Assembly: GCF_026016445.1 (NCBI RefSeq)
Contig: NZ_CP096147.1
Span: 1,152,501-1,216,500, forward strand
Reading direction: 5' to 3'
Source: Cognatishimia activa
GTDB taxonomy: Bacteria > Pseudomonadota > Alphaproteobacteria > Rhodobacterales > Rhodobacteraceae
Length of the DNA: 64,000 nucleotides
Position 1 is the stretch's first letter, and each line of letters begins with the position of its first letter. Positions 49,727 through 58,708 of this stretch are shown here, piece after piece. The position numbers and the translations under genes were made by a program. The notes under the pieces are model-generated. The model did no database searches. It was given only the letters and a program-made list of their open reading frames with translations, and was not told the DNA's origin.

Positions 49727-51249
49727 CCACAAACACCTATTCACACGCAGTCATTTACTGTCGGGTTTCTTCAACAAAGCAAAAGATGTCAGGTGGAGGC
49801 TTGGAAAGCCAAGAGCATCGCTGCCGTCAATATGCACTGGCGCAAGGTTACGATGTTTCCGCAGTTTTCCCAGATGATGCATCTGGAGGCGGAGACTTTA
49901 TGAGGCGTCCTGGCATGGTTGCATTGTTGTCGTTTCTCGATGCACAGCCAGACAAAAACTATGTCGTGATCTTTGATGATTTGAAGCGTCTGGCGCGGGA
50001 TACGCAGTTTCATATTGGATTGCGGCAAGCGCTACAGGCGCGAGGCGCAAAGGTCGAATGCCTTAACTTCAAATTTGAAGACACACCAGAAGGTCGATTT
50101 GCTGAAACGATCTTTGCTGCTCAAGGTGAATTAGAGCGTGAGCAAAACCGTCGCCAAACCATTCAAAAGATGAAGGCGCGGGTTGAAAAGGGCTATCACG
50201 TATTTCAAGCCCCTACTGGATATAGGTATCAGCGCACCAGAGAACATGGAAAGCTTCTTGTAAGGGCCGAACCAGTGGCCTCCATCTTGCAGGAAGTGTT
50301 AGAGGGTTATGCCAGCGGACGGTTCCAATCAAAATCTGAGGTGCGGCGGTTTCTTGAAGATCACCCTGATTATCCTGACACCAAGGTTCATCCACAGCGA
50401 ATCCAAGATTTTCTGACACGACCTGTTTATGCTGGAATGGTTGAAGCGGCGAGTTGGGATGTCTCGCTACGTCAAGGACACCACGAACCACTGGTGAGCT
50501 TCAACACCTTCCAAAAGGTCCAAGAGCGGCTGTTTGGGCGTGCTAAAGCCCCTCAAAGAGTAGATGTGAGCGAGGATTTCCCTCTGCGTGGTTTTGTGCT
50601 GTGCGCTGAGTGTCAAAAGCCTCTAACGGCGAGTTGGTCAACCAGCAAGACTGGTAAGAAACATCCTTATTACTGGTGTAAGACGAAGGGATGCTCATGT
50701 CATCGCAAGTCGCTACGTCGGGCCGATGTAGAGGGCGCTTTTGAAACTGTCGTTAAAAAATTGCAGCCTTCGCTGGGCTTCTTTGGCATCTGTTTAAAGA
50801 TGTTCAACGACGCTTGGGGAATGCGACATGAACAAGCAGAAGCGAAGGCACTTTCTGCTGGTAACAAAGTTAAGTCAATTGACGGACAAATCGAGAAACT
50901 GGTTTCGCGGATCATGGACAGTGAGCAACCAACGGTTATTGCGGCCTATGAGGCACGTATCGCTCAATTGGAAAAAGATCGGCTCATTCTTAAGAGTCAG
51001 AGTAATAATATCGTTGAAACGGAGACCCCCTTGGCGGAGTTGTTCGAACTCGCGTTCAGGTTCCTCGCAAACCCTTGGAATATTTGGGAAAGAGGCGATT
51101 TGGCTGCGCGTCGATTAGTGCTGAGATTAGCCTTTCAAAGCCCAATTTCTTATGATCGTGAAGAAGGTATTCGAACCCCATTTTTAGCCTTACCTTTCAA
51201 GGCGTTAGCAGGAGTAAATATGCTTGAAAATGGAATGGCGCACCCATGA
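49723..51249 (+). CDS. Large serine recombinase (integrase of the element)
   Basis: 508 residues. The catalytic domain (1-150) has AVIYCRVSSTKQ with nucleophile Ser16 or Ser17, VVIFDDLKRLARD and GELEREQNRRQTIQKMKARV. A recombinase domain follows (PTGYRYQRTR, then YAGMVEAASWD). The zinc ribbon is CAECQKPLTASW with CKTKGCSCH near 295-330, and a coiled coil lies at about 365-430. The last codons (NMLENGMAHP-stop) lie inside the tRNA-Arg 3' end, so the gene terminates in the attachment site itself. Confidence 0.95.
   Translation: MTTNTYSHAVIYCRVSSTKQKMSGGGLESQEHRCRQYALAQGYDVSAVFPDDASGGGDFMRRPGMVALLSFLDAQPDKNYVVIFDDLKRLARDTQFHIGLRQALQARGAKVECLNFKFEDTPEGRFAETIFAAQGELEREQNRRQTIQKMKARVEKGYHVFQAPTGYRYQRTREHGKLLVRAEPVASILQEVLEGYASGRFQSKSEVRRFLEDHPDYPDTKVHPQRIQDFLTRPVYAGMVEAASWDVSLRQGHHEPLVSFNTFQKVQERLFGRAKAPQRVDVSEDFPLRGFVLCAECQKPLTASWSTSKTGKKHPYYWCKTKGCSCHRKSLRRADVEGAFETVVKKLQPSLGFFGICLKMFNDAWGMRHEQAEAKALSAGNKVKSIDGQIEKLVSRIMDSEQPTVIAAYEARIAQLEKDRLILKSQSNNIVETETPLAELFELAFRFLANPWNIWERGDLAARRLVLRLAFQSPISYDREEGIRTPFLALPFKALAGVNMLENGMAHP
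51236..51243 (+). repeat. Right attachment-site core (attR), within tRNA-Arg 3' end
   Basis: TGGCGCAC is the complement of CCA, the discriminator base and the last four acceptor nucleotides of the tRNA. It is also the ATG-GCG-CAC region at the end of the integrase gene. Confidence 0.75.
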
Positions 51250-51312
51250 GGATTCGAACCTCAGACCTCTGCCTTCGGAGGGCAGCGCTCTATCCAGCTG
51301 AGCTATGGGTGC
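51236..51312 (-). tRNA. tRNA-Arg (CCG), integration target
   Basis: 77 nt on the minus strand with encoded CCA. Acceptor GCACCCA/TGGGTGC is perfectly paired. Anticodon loop CTCCGAA gives CCG, and the T-arm is TGAGG-TTCGAAT-CCTCA. The tRNA remains complete after insertion; only its 3' end is shared with the element. Confidence 0.97.
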
Positions 51313-51379
51313 CTAAGGCTCGTTATAGCCTGAGGAATTTTCGCCGCAAGCCGGAAAAGGGCCCGCGGCGGAATATGAG

Positions 51380-52600
51380 CTAGGCCAGCAACTCGTGTGC
51401 GAGTTCCAGCGCGTCCACCAAGGCGTCAACCTCTTCGGTGGTGTTATACATGCCAAGGGACGCACGGCAGGTGGCGCTGACGCCGAGGTGATCCATCAAT
51501 GGACCTGCACAGTGATGCCCTGCCCTGACGGCCACGCCGCGCTTATCGAGAATGGTCGATATGTCATGCGCATGGGCAGCGCCCTGCAGGGTCATGCTGA
51601 AAATGGCGGCCTTACCCGGAGCATGGCCTTGGATATTGAGCCAGTTGAGACCTTTGAACTTCTCAGCCGCATAGTCACGCAGAGCGCTCTCATGGGTCGC
51701 GATGTTGTCCATGCCGATGTCCATCAGATATTCCAAGGCAACACCAAAACCGATTGTCTGCACGATGCCTGGAGTGCCCGCTTCAAACTTCATCGGTGGA
51801 TCATTGTAGATCACCGCTTCTTTGCTGACCTCTTTGATCATGTCGCCGCCACCAATGAAGGGGCGCATTTCGGCCATGCGTTCTTTCTTTACAAAGATCG
51901 CGCCAGAGCCTGAGGGGCCGTAGAGCTTATGCCCAGTGATCGCGTAGAAATCGCACCCGATGTCCTGCACATTCACAGGCGCATGCACAGAGCCTTGGGA
52001 GCCGTCTACCAGTACTGGAATGCCACGTTCATGCGCTTCTGTCGTGATGGTTTTAACATCAACCATGGTGCCCAGCACATTGGAACACTGGGTGATCGCG
52101 ACAAGTTTAGTCTTTGGTCCCATCGCATCGATCACAGCCTGCGGATCAAGGCTGCCATCGGCTGCCACATCGACCCATTTCAGAACCACGCCCTGACGTT
52201 CCCGCAGGAAGTGCCATGGCACGATATTGGCATGGTGTTCCATGACGCTCAGCAGGATTTCATCGCCCGCTTCAAGCTGTGGCATGGCCCAGCCATAGGC
52301 GACCATATTGATGCCTTCGGTGGTGCCGGAGTTCAGAACAATCTCGTCTTCATCAGCCGCCCCCAGAAAACGCGCGATTGTGCCGCGAACGGATTCATAT
52401 TTTTCAGTCGCGATATTGCTCAGGTAGTGCAGCCCACGATGCACATTTGCATATTCATGCGCGTAGGCATTGGTGATCGCATCAATCACCACCTTGGGTT
52501 TTTGCGCGGAGGCGCCGTTGTCCAGATAAACCAGCGGTTTGCCATTCACCTCGCGCGACAGGATTGGGAAATCCGCGCGGATTTTTTGCACATCATACAT
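51380..52600 (-). CDS. sufS: Cysteine desulfurase SufS
   Basis: 406 residues. It releases sulfur from cysteine for Fe-S assembly. Lys in TGHKLYGPSGSGAIF binds PLP, near residue 224. The persulfide cysteine is in VRAGHHCAGPLMDHLGV near residue 362, with the long conserved VYLDNGASAQKP near the N-terminus. Last gene of the suf operon, overlapping the preceding Yip1-like gene by one base (TAATG) and followed by tRNA-Arg. Confidence 0.97.
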   Translation of the reverse strand: MYDVQKIRADFPILSREVNGKPLVYLDNGASAQKPKVVIDAITNAYAHEYANVHRGLHYLSNIATEKYESVRGTIARFLGAADEDEIVLNSGTTEGINMVAYGWAMPQLEAGDEILLSVMEHHANIVPWHFLRERQGVVLKWVDVAADGSLDPQAVIDAMGPKTKLVAITQCSNVLGTMVDVKTITTEAHERGIPVLVDGSQGSVHAPVNVQDIGCDFYAITGHKLYGPSGSGAIFVKKERMAEMRPFIGGGDMIKEVSKEAVIYNDPPMKFEAGTPGIVQTIGFGVALEYLMDIGMDNIATHESALRDYAAEKFKGLNWLNIQGHAPGKAAIFSMTLQGAAHAHDISTILDKRGVAVRAGHHCAGPLMDHLGVSATCRASLGMYNTTEEVDALVDALELAHELLA

Positions 52601-53169
52601 TAGGGGGTTCCAGTCGGTCCAAAGCCAAGGAAAGTCAGAGTAAGTGAGAGGATGAACACAAGTCCGATAAAGCCAATCAGCAAGTTAGCCATGGCTTTTC
52701 CAAAGGAATCAAAGCCTTGCGCTTCGTTAACAAAGCTCAAAAGTATCCAAACACCATAGAGCAAGGCCAATGATGTCGCGAGCAAAGCAACGCCTGGTGC
52801 TGCGATCATCAGAATAAATCCACCCAACTGAACGGCCAGACGCATATACTGTAGCCAAGTGACAAGAGCTAGCAGGTCGTTGAAGCTGGCAACGCCTCCA
52901 ATGAATTTGCCACCCCAATAGAGGCTCAGCGTACCAACCGACATACTCACAAAGAAGAGCACTGCGAGAGTGATCGGAGAGATCGCTTGTGCCATGGGCG
53001 GTGCTGCAGGTGGAAAGGCCAATATGGTTAGCACAAAGGCCACCGCATTCAGGATCGTCGCGAGCGCCAGCCCCTGCCAGATGGTGGGCCCATCAAGTTT
53101 TAGCGCAAGTACCTGACGCGCAGCCTCTTTGGGGGCTTTGATCGTGTCGATGAAAAGCTCTTTCCACAT
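52600..53169 (-). CDS. Yip1-family membrane protein
   Basis: 189 residues with five hydrophobic helices (about 32-55, 62-82, 95-115, 122-145, 160-182) and a short N-terminal soluble segment (IDTIKAPKEAARQVLALKLD), the Yip1 layout common between sufD and sufS in Rhodobacterales. It overlaps sufS by one base. Its role in Fe-S assembly is unknown. Confidence 0.8.
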   Translation of the reverse strand: MWKELFIDTIKAPKEAARQVLALKLDGPTIWQGLALATILNAVAFVLTILAFPPAAPPMAQAISPITLAVLFFVSMSVGTLSLYWGGKFIGGVASFNDLLALVTWLQYMRLAVQLGGFILMIAAPGVALLATSLALLYGVWILLSFVNEAQGFDSFGKAMANLLIGFIGLVFILSLTLTFLGFGPTGTP

Positions 53170-53172
53170 GGC

Positions 53173-53655
53173 TCAGGCTGTCTCCTCTCGCGCGGCAGAC
53201 AGGCCTGCGAACCAGAAACTCAACAACGCGGCGACCCATAGGAATCCGAATATATTGTTCAGAAGTCCCGGTCCGATGAAACCTGCTATCAATCCTTGAA
53301 ATAGGATGATGGGGCTGCAGGCCAGCAACGCCCAGAACAATGCCATACGGGCTTTGTAGCCCGTGGTTCCGCCAAAAGCTTTCAGGATGATCTGGGTTAC
53401 AAAGGCTAAAGCATAAAACACCAGAGGCATCATAAATACCCAGCCCATCAGTGCGCCGCCGATCAAAGGCATAATGTCGGTTTGCTCGAGGTGGGCTTCG
53501 CGAGAAAGACGCGGCCATTGGGCCACGAAAATCACGATGCAGGCTGACATTAGCACCGCCAGCGCACGATCTTCGCGCGGACCATCTGCCTGCCGCCTTA
53601 GGGCGACAGACTTCGGTCTGCGATAGGTCGCTAGGATGTCGCGTGTGACAGACAT
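53173..53655 (-). CDS. Membrane protein, Yip1-like, suf operon
   Basis: 160 residues with four hydrophobic helices (about 30-48, 62-90, 105-122, 128-150) after an N-terminus MSVTRDILATYRRPKSVALR. Similar in size and topology to the next gene, from which it is separated by 3 bp. Its start overlaps the sufD stop by one base. Function unknown. Confidence 0.75.
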   Translation of the reverse strand: MSVTRDILATYRRPKSVALRRQADGPREDRALAVLMSACIVIFVAQWPRLSREAHLEQTDIMPLIGGALMGWVFMMPLVFYALAFVTQIILKAFGGTTGYKARMALFWALLACSPIILFQGLIAGFIGPGLLNNIFGFLWVAALLSFWFAGLSAAREETA

Positions 53656-54941
53656 CAGCCGCGACGACGCTCCAACCAGCCTTCAAGGCGGGTCAGGATG
53701 CACTCAGCCAGCGCCTCGTTTTCGACTTCTTCCACCGCTTCTGCAAGGAAGGCCAGCGTCATCAAGTCCGTTGCGATGTCTTTTGGAACGCCACGGGCAC
53801 GTAAGTAGAACATGCCCTCTTCGTCTGTGGCACCTGAGGTGGAGCCGTGGGAACAGGCCACGTCATCAGCATAGATTTCCAGCTCTGGCTTAGCGAGGAA
53901 CTGACTGTCATCATCAAGCAGCAGTGACTGGCTCATCTGATAGCCATCGGTTTTCTGCGCATCTGGTTTCACCAGGATCTTGCCCTGGAAGACGCCGGTG
54001 GCCCCGTTGCGCAGAACCTTCTTGAAGACCTGACGGCTTTCGCAGTTCACTGCATCATGGGTGATAAAGACCGTGTCATCATGGTGGAAATCACCATCGC
54101 CAACACAGGCACCAGCTACATGCACGACGGCATCGTCGCCAAGAAGCTCCAGCACGCATTCATTGCGGGTCAGAACGCCGTTCACCGTCAGAGTGAAAGA
54201 CTTGAACACGGACTCTGCGCCAATGCGACCAAAGATGTGGGTTGCTGCGCGACGCTCATGATCGCGGCCTTGTGCCCGCACGTGGTGGAACTCGGCCTTA
54301 TCGGCCACGTCCACTTCCATGACTTTGTTGAAACGCGCCGCCGCTGGGCCGTTTTCTAGCACAGTGACGGACGCGCCCTCTTCCAGTTTGATCACATGGT
54401 GCAAGATCGCGTCAGAATTTTCATCTTCGTGCTTGTAGATAAAGCTGACCGGGCGGTTAACTTGACCCGTCACGCGGATCACGATGCCGTCTTCTGCCAA
54501 GGCTGTGTTCAACGCCGCAAGAGGACGCTGGACTGGTGTCTGACCATTGGCCTCCAGTTGACCATAAAGGTCTTTGGCCCAGTGAATGTCTTTGGACACG
54601 ATGTCAGACAGGCATTCGATGGTGAACCCTTCGCCTTCCAGATCGTCAGACAGGCCCGCATCAAAGATGCCATCCACGAAAACAACCTTCAGACGGTCGA
54701 TCTCGTCAAACATTGGTGCTTCGCCGTGATCAAACGGCGCGGCTGGTGTGACCTCCTGCGCGGTCAGCGTATCCGGGCGGGTGTATTTCCAATATTCGTC
54801 ACGGCGATGTGGCAAGCCGTTGTCGACGACACGCGCCATGGCGGCGTCGCGGATCGCGGTGATCCACCCTGCCCCGGCTGGCACGGAAACACCGTCCAGC
54901 AGGGCAGCCGTCGCTTCCTGTTTTTGCTCCAGAAAACCCAT
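53655..54941 (-). CDS. sufD: Fe-S assembly scaffold subunit SufD
   Basis: 428 residues. The C-terminal beta-helix core (HHDDTVFITHDAVNCESRQV, GRILV-type strands, ADDVACSHGSTSGATDEEGM) is typical. The conserved His in ACSHGSTSG is near residue 357. It forms the SufBC2D complex. It overlaps sufC by one base. Confidence 0.96.
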   Translation of the reverse strand: MGFLEQKQEATAALLDGVSVPAGAGWITAIRDAAMARVVDNGLPHRRDEYWKYTRPDTLTAQEVTPAAPFDHGEAPMFDEIDRLKVVFVDGIFDAGLSDDLEGEGFTIECLSDIVSKDIHWAKDLYGQLEANGQTPVQRPLAALNTALAEDGIVIRVTGQVNRPVSFIYKHEDENSDAILHHVIKLEEGASVTVLENGPAAARFNKVMEVDVADKAEFHHVRAQGRDHERRAATHIFGRIGAESVFKSFTLTVNGVLTRNECVLELLGDDAVVHVAGACVGDGDFHHDDTVFITHDAVNCESRQVFKKVLRNGATGVFQGKILVKPDAQKTDGYQMSQSLLLDDDSQFLAKPELEIYADDVACSHGSTSGATDEEGMFYLRARGVPKDIATDLMTLAFLAEAVEEVENEALAECILTRLEGWLERRRG

Positions 54942-55696
54942 TACGCGATCTCCGCCAGAATGTCGGCGTAACCGTTGTTTTCGACTTCCAGCGCCAGCTC
55001 TGGGCCACCGGTTTTCACAATGCGACCGTCCGCCATGATGTGCACAACGTCTGGTTTGATGTGATCCAGCAGACGCTGGTAGTGGGTGATCACGAGGAAA
55101 CCACGGCCTTCGTCACGTAGCGCATTCACGCCCTCAGACACCAGTTTCATCGCATCAACATCCAGACCGGAGTCTGTCTCGTCCAGGATGCACATCTTTG
55201 GCTCCAGCATCGCCATCTGCAGGATTTCGTTCCGCTTCTTCTCACCACCAGAGAAGCCAACGTTTACAGGGCGTTTCAGCATGTCGGCATCGATCTTCAG
55301 CGTTTTGGCTTTTGCGCGAATTTCCTTGAGGAAGTCAGCCGCAGATAACTCTTCTTCGCCGCGCGCTTTACGCTGTGCGTTTACTGCCGTGCGCAGGAAA
55401 GTCATATTGCCAACGCCTGGAATCTCAACCGGGTATTGGAATGCAAGGAACAGACCCAGTGCTGCGCGCTCTTCTGCTTCCAACTCTAGCAGGTCTTCAC
55501 CACCCAGAGAGGCCTCGCCTTCGGTCACTTCGTAACCGTCACGACCGGACAGAACGTAAGACAATGTGGATTTACCAGAGCCGTTCGGCCCCATTATCGC
55601 GTGTACCTTGCCAGCTTCGACTTTCAGGTCGACGCCTTTCAGGATTTGCTTGTCTTCGTCTTCAAGTTTGACCTTCAGGCCTTTGATTTCCAACAT
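54941..55696 (-). CDS. sufC: Fe-S assembly ATPase SufC
   Basis: 251 residues, ABC-type ATPase. Walker A GPNGSGKST (36-44), signature FSGGEKKRNEILQ near 148, Walker B MCILDETDSGLDVDA near 172, and the switch histidine in LVITHYQRLL near 204. Powers the SufBCD scaffold. Confidence 0.97.
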   Translation of the reverse strand: MLEIKGLKVKLEDEDKQILKGVDLKVEAGKVHAIMGPNGSGKSTLSYVLSGRDGYEVTEGEASLGGEDLLELEAEERAALGLFLAFQYPVEIPGVGNMTFLRTAVNAQRKARGEEELSAADFLKEIRAKAKTLKIDADMLKRPVNVGFSGGEKKRNEILQMAMLEPKMCILDETDSGLDVDAMKLVSEGVNALRDEGRGFLVITHYQRLLDHIKPDVVHIMADGRIVKTGGPELALEVENNGYADILAEIA

Positions 55697-55727
55697 GTTC
55701 TTTTCCTCATCCGCCGCGCTACGGCGG

Positions 55728-55898
55728 TCATCTCTTGATTAGTATCTGGGCCACAACCGACCCTAAAAACCCGCTGACAAAACTTGTCGCCAGCACTTGT
55801 GTATTTGATAGCATTGGGGCGAGCTGGCTGATCACAAAGGCAAAACCGGCACAAAACAGACCGGTTGTGCAGGCCGCCATGATCATCGCCCGCAGCAT
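55728..55898 (-). CDS. 56-residue membrane protein in suf operon
   Basis: MLRAMIMAACTTGLFCAGFA begins a protein with two hydrophobic stretches (4-24 and 34-52). Its ATG overlaps the stop of the upstream ybjQ remnant (TGATG), so translation may be coupled. 31 bp precede sufC. No family recognised. Confidence 0.6.
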   Translation of the reverse strand: MLRAMIMAACTTGLFCAGFAFVISQLAPMLSNTQVLATSFVSGFLGSVVAQILIKR

Positions 55899-56080
55899 CA
55901 GCTAAGCACCACAGCGGTGCTAGAGGCCGAGACCATCAGCAAGGATTGGCCGCAATAACCAACATTCATTTCTGCGCTTGTCAAAACCTGCGCATATTCA
56001 GTTTTAAGCTGGACCTTTTGGCCCTTGGGTTCCAACACATTCATTTCCTTTGCTAGCAGCTGCAAACTGGCTGAATACAA
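55898..56080 (-). pseudogene. ybjQ remnant (C-terminal fragment) in suf operon
   Basis: The end of the frame, GQSLLMVSASSTAVVLS, is nearly identical to the end of the intact YbjQ-like protein at 56828 ([17 protein letters not shown]), and the DNA is alike over about 50 bp. The upstream part does not resemble YbjQ, and only a TTG start is available. It looks like a partial duplication fused to unrelated sequence. It may still be translated because its stop overlaps the next small gene. Confidence 0.6.
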
Positions 56081-56149
56081 TTTCGCCCCCTGAATGAAAC
56101 ATTCAGAGGGTCTGATTCAAGAAAGATGGCCCCGTCCTTGAGGTTACTT

Positions 56150-56722
56150 TTAGCGCGAAGAGCTAAGGGCATTTCCTCCGCGAATAATTCGGGGACCATC
56201 GGGTTTGTTATCTGGTTGACCATCAAACGCATTCTCCTCCGGTGCTTCGCCAAAATAGATTGGCACGCCTCGGAACAGCAGCGAATTCGGAGCGGCGCGC
56301 GATTGCTCGTGGTCGACGAATTCCGGTGTGTAGATCACGGACATTGGATGTGGAAACCAATGGGAAAGATTGTGAAAACCCATAAAGGCGACCCAGAGCC
56401 CAACGATCTGGCATGTAAGATGCTGTTTGCTCTTTATGCTCAGCGCTGTTCGAATAGCAAATATCGTCCCAAGCGCCACCAATGCATTGATCGCGATTTG
56501 ACCGATCGTCAAATCCTCGATCGCTGCGGCTCCCATCATATGATGGCTTACCAGCCGCACCAAAATGACTGAGAGTATTCCGGATAGAAAGGCCAGAACA
56601 AAACTGAATACATATCCAAAATTTTCTATGTAGTTGGTTTTGATAGCCTTTTTTGGATGAGATTGTTTCTGCGCGTTTAATCGCGCCATTCGTTCCTGAA
56701 ATTCCGTTTGTTGCAATGACAT
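56150..56722 (-). CDS. Membrane protein of unknown function, suf operon
   Basis: 190 residues. A basic N-terminus (FQERMARLNAQKQSHPKKAI) precedes about three hydrophobic helices (36-58, 77-96, 105-120). A soluble C-terminal 65 residues is Pro/Asn/Asp-rich. Histidines cluster at HHMM and FHNLSHWFPHP. No family recognised. It lies between ybjQ and its remnant. Confidence 0.7.
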   Translation of the reverse strand: MSLQQTEFQERMARLNAQKQSHPKKAIKTNYIENFGYVFSFVLAFLSGILSVILVRLVSHHMMGAAAIEDLTIGQIAINALVALGTIFAIRTALSIKSKQHLTCQIVGLWVAFMGFHNLSHWFPHPMSVIYTPEFVDHEQSRAAPNSLLFRGVPIYFGEAPEENAFDGQPDNKPDGPRIIRGGNALSSSR

Positions 56723-56827
56723 CTACGCTAATCCTTTGCGTAATTTTGAAAACACGCAAGGGTTGTGCGATTGAATCGCGCCAAAAGTTTGTCAAAGCTT
56801 GGAATATGTCAGGAAATTTACGCACGA

Positions 56828-57142
56828 TTAGTCTAGAACCACCGCTGTACCAGAAGCGGAGACCATCAGCATGGATTGACCGACCACTTCATAGTCGAGA
56901 TCCACACCCACAACTGCATTTGCGCCTTTGGCAGCCGCACGTTCTTCAAGCTCGCGCAGAGCGGTGTCGCGCGCATCCTGCAGCTTGCTTTCGTAAGCGC
57001 CAGAGCGGCCGCCAACGATATCAGTGATGGATGCAAACACATCGCGTACAACGTTCGCGCCCATGATCGCCTCGCCCACGACAATGCCGCGGTACTCTTT
57101 GATGCTACGTCCTTCGACGGAATTCGTTGTCGTAATGATCAT
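56828..57142 (-). CDS. YbjQ-family (DUF74, heavy-metal-binding-like) protein
   Basis: 104 residues from ATG 57142 ([19 protein letters not shown]), the family-typical start, with GGAG upstream. [20 protein letters not shown] and [20 protein letters not shown] fit YbjQ proteins, which form pentamers of unclear function. Between sufB (38 bp downstream of it comes from the upstream side) and the membrane protein; a damaged second copy exists 0.8 kb further on. Confidence 0.9.
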   Translation of the reverse strand: MIITTTNSVEGRSIKEYRGIVVGEAIMGANVVRDVFASITDIVGGRSGAYESKLQDARDTALRELEERAAAKGANAVVGVDLDYEVVGQSMLMVSASGTAVVLD

Positions 57143-57180
57143 TTGAGACTTCTCCGACGTTGATGCCCAAGGGCCGGCCA

Positions 57181-58692
57181 TTAACCGACCGATCCTTCCA
57201 AGCTAATCGCAACCAGCTGCTGCGCTTCCATGGCGAATTCCATCGGCAGCGCCTGCAGCACTTCTTTGGCGAACCCGTTCACGATCAATGCGACGGCTTC
57301 TTCTTCGTCCATGCCACGTTGGCGGCAGTAGAACATTTGCTCGTCATCCACTTTGGATGTCGTCGCTTCGTGTTCCACGCGTGAGCTGTTGTTTTTGACT
57401 TCAATATACGGAACGGTGTGTGCCCCGCATTTGTCGCCAATCAGCAAGCTGTCACATTGCGTGTAGTTGCGAGAGTTCTTGGCTTTCGGGTGCATCGAGA
57501 CCAGACCACGATAGGTGTTCTGAGCCACACCGGCAGAAATCCCTTTAGAGACGATGCGTGACTTGGTGTTCTTGCCCAAGTGGATCATCTTTGTGCCAGT
57601 ATCAGCCTGCTGGTGGTTGTTCGCAATCGCGATCGAGTAGAACTCGCCCTGGCTGTCGTCGCCACGCAGGATGCAGGACGGGTATTTCCAGGTCACTGCA
57701 GAGCCAGTTTCAACCTGTGTCCACATCACTTTAGCCCGGTCGCCACGGCAATCCGCGCGTTTGGTCACGAAGTTATAGATGCCGCCTTTGCCTTCTTCAT
57801 CACCGGGGAACCAGTTCTGAACAGTGGAGTATTTCACCTCCGCATCTTCTTCGATGATGATCTCAACCACGGCTGCGTGCAGCTGAGCTGTGTCGCGTTG
57901 TGGTGCTGTACAGCCCTCCAGATAGGACACATAGGAGCCCTTATCGGCGATGATCAGCGTGCGTTCAAACTGACCCGTGTTTTCCGCGTTGATGCGGAAA
58001 TAGGTGGACAGCTCCATTGGGCAGCGTGTGTTTGGCGGGATGTAGACAAAAGACCCGTCAGAGAAGACCGCTGAGTTCAGCGTGGCATAGAAGTTGTCGG
58101 ATACAGGTACCACGGAGCCGAGGTACTTCTTCACCAGCTCAGGATGCTCTTTGATCGCTTCGCTGATGGAACAGAAAATCACGCCAGCTTTTTTCAGCTC
58201 TTCTTGGAAGGTCGTGCCAACAGAAACAGAGTCAAAAACCGCATCCACGGCCACTTTACGCTCTTCTTCTGGGGCTTCAACACCAGCCAGAAGCGCCTGT
58301 TCTTTCAAAGGGATACCCAGCTTGTTGTAGGTTTCCAGCAGCTTTGGATCGACCTCGTCCAGGGACTTCGGTTTGGTCTCCATGCTCTTTGGACGCGCAT
58401 AGTAATACTGGTCCTGAAAATCAATTTCCGGGTAATTGACCATGGCCCATTTCGGCTCTTCTTTGGTCTGCCAGCGTTTGAAGGCTTCCAGACGCCATTC
58501 GGTCATCCACTCTGGTTCGTCATTCTTCTCAGAAATCAGACGCACGATGTCCTCGTTCAGACCTTTTGGAGCGTACTCCATCTCGATCTCGGTTTCCCAA
58601 CCGTATTTATACTTGCCACCGACTTCGCGGACGGCGTCGACAGTTTCCTGATCTACGCCCTCTTTGACGTCTGTATGTTCCATTGTGGCCAT
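57181..58692 (-). CDS. sufB: Fe-S assembly scaffold subunit SufB
   Basis: 503 residues from ATG 58692, chosen for AGGAG with a 7-nt spacer; the open frame upstream is not SufB-like. Core segments are [59 protein letters not shown] and [20 protein letters not shown]. The conserved cysteine in EGCTAP and the terminal YCRQRG motif are intact. Confidence 0.97.
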   Translation of the reverse strand: MATMEHTDVKEGVDQETVDAVREVGGKYKYGWETEIEMEYAPKGLNEDIVRLISEKNDEPEWMTEWRLEAFKRWQTKEEPKWAMVNYPEIDFQDQYYYARPKSMETKPKSLDEVDPKLLETYNKLGIPLKEQALLAGVEAPEEERKVAVDAVFDSVSVGTTFQEELKKAGVIFCSISEAIKEHPELVKKYLGSVVPVSDNFYATLNSAVFSDGSFVYIPPNTRCPMELSTYFRINAENTGQFERTLIIADKGSYVSYLEGCTAPQRDTAQLHAAVVEIIIEEDAEVKYSTVQNWFPGDEEGKGGIYNFVTKRADCRGDRAKVMWTQVETGSAVTWKYPSCILRGDDSQGEFYSIAIANNHQQADTGTKMIHLGKNTKSRIVSKGISAGVAQNTYRGLVSMHPKAKNSRNYTQCDSLLIGDKCGAHTVPYIEVKNNSSRVEHEATTSKVDDEQMFYCRQRGMDEEEAVALIVNGFAKEVLQALPMEFAMEAQQLVAISLEGSVG

Positions 58693-58708
58693 CTCGCGTC
58701 TCCTAGTC

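Larger units (their letters stand above)
30042..51243 (+). mobile_element. Integrative mobilizable element in tRNA-Arg(CCG), about 21.2 kb
   Basis: The right end is the tRNA-Arg 3' end, overlapped by the last codons of a large serine recombinase. The same 8 bp, TGGCGCAC, recurs at 30042-30049 in direct orientation, 31 bp after the flanking GT39 gene. Inside are a MobC, relaxase, VirD4-type coupling protein, ArdA and cargo, but no type IV secretion channel genes, so transfer would need a helper. Base composition is visibly AT-richer than both flanks, especially 34-37 and 43-49 kb. Flanking chromosomal genes are intact. Confidence 0.85.
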
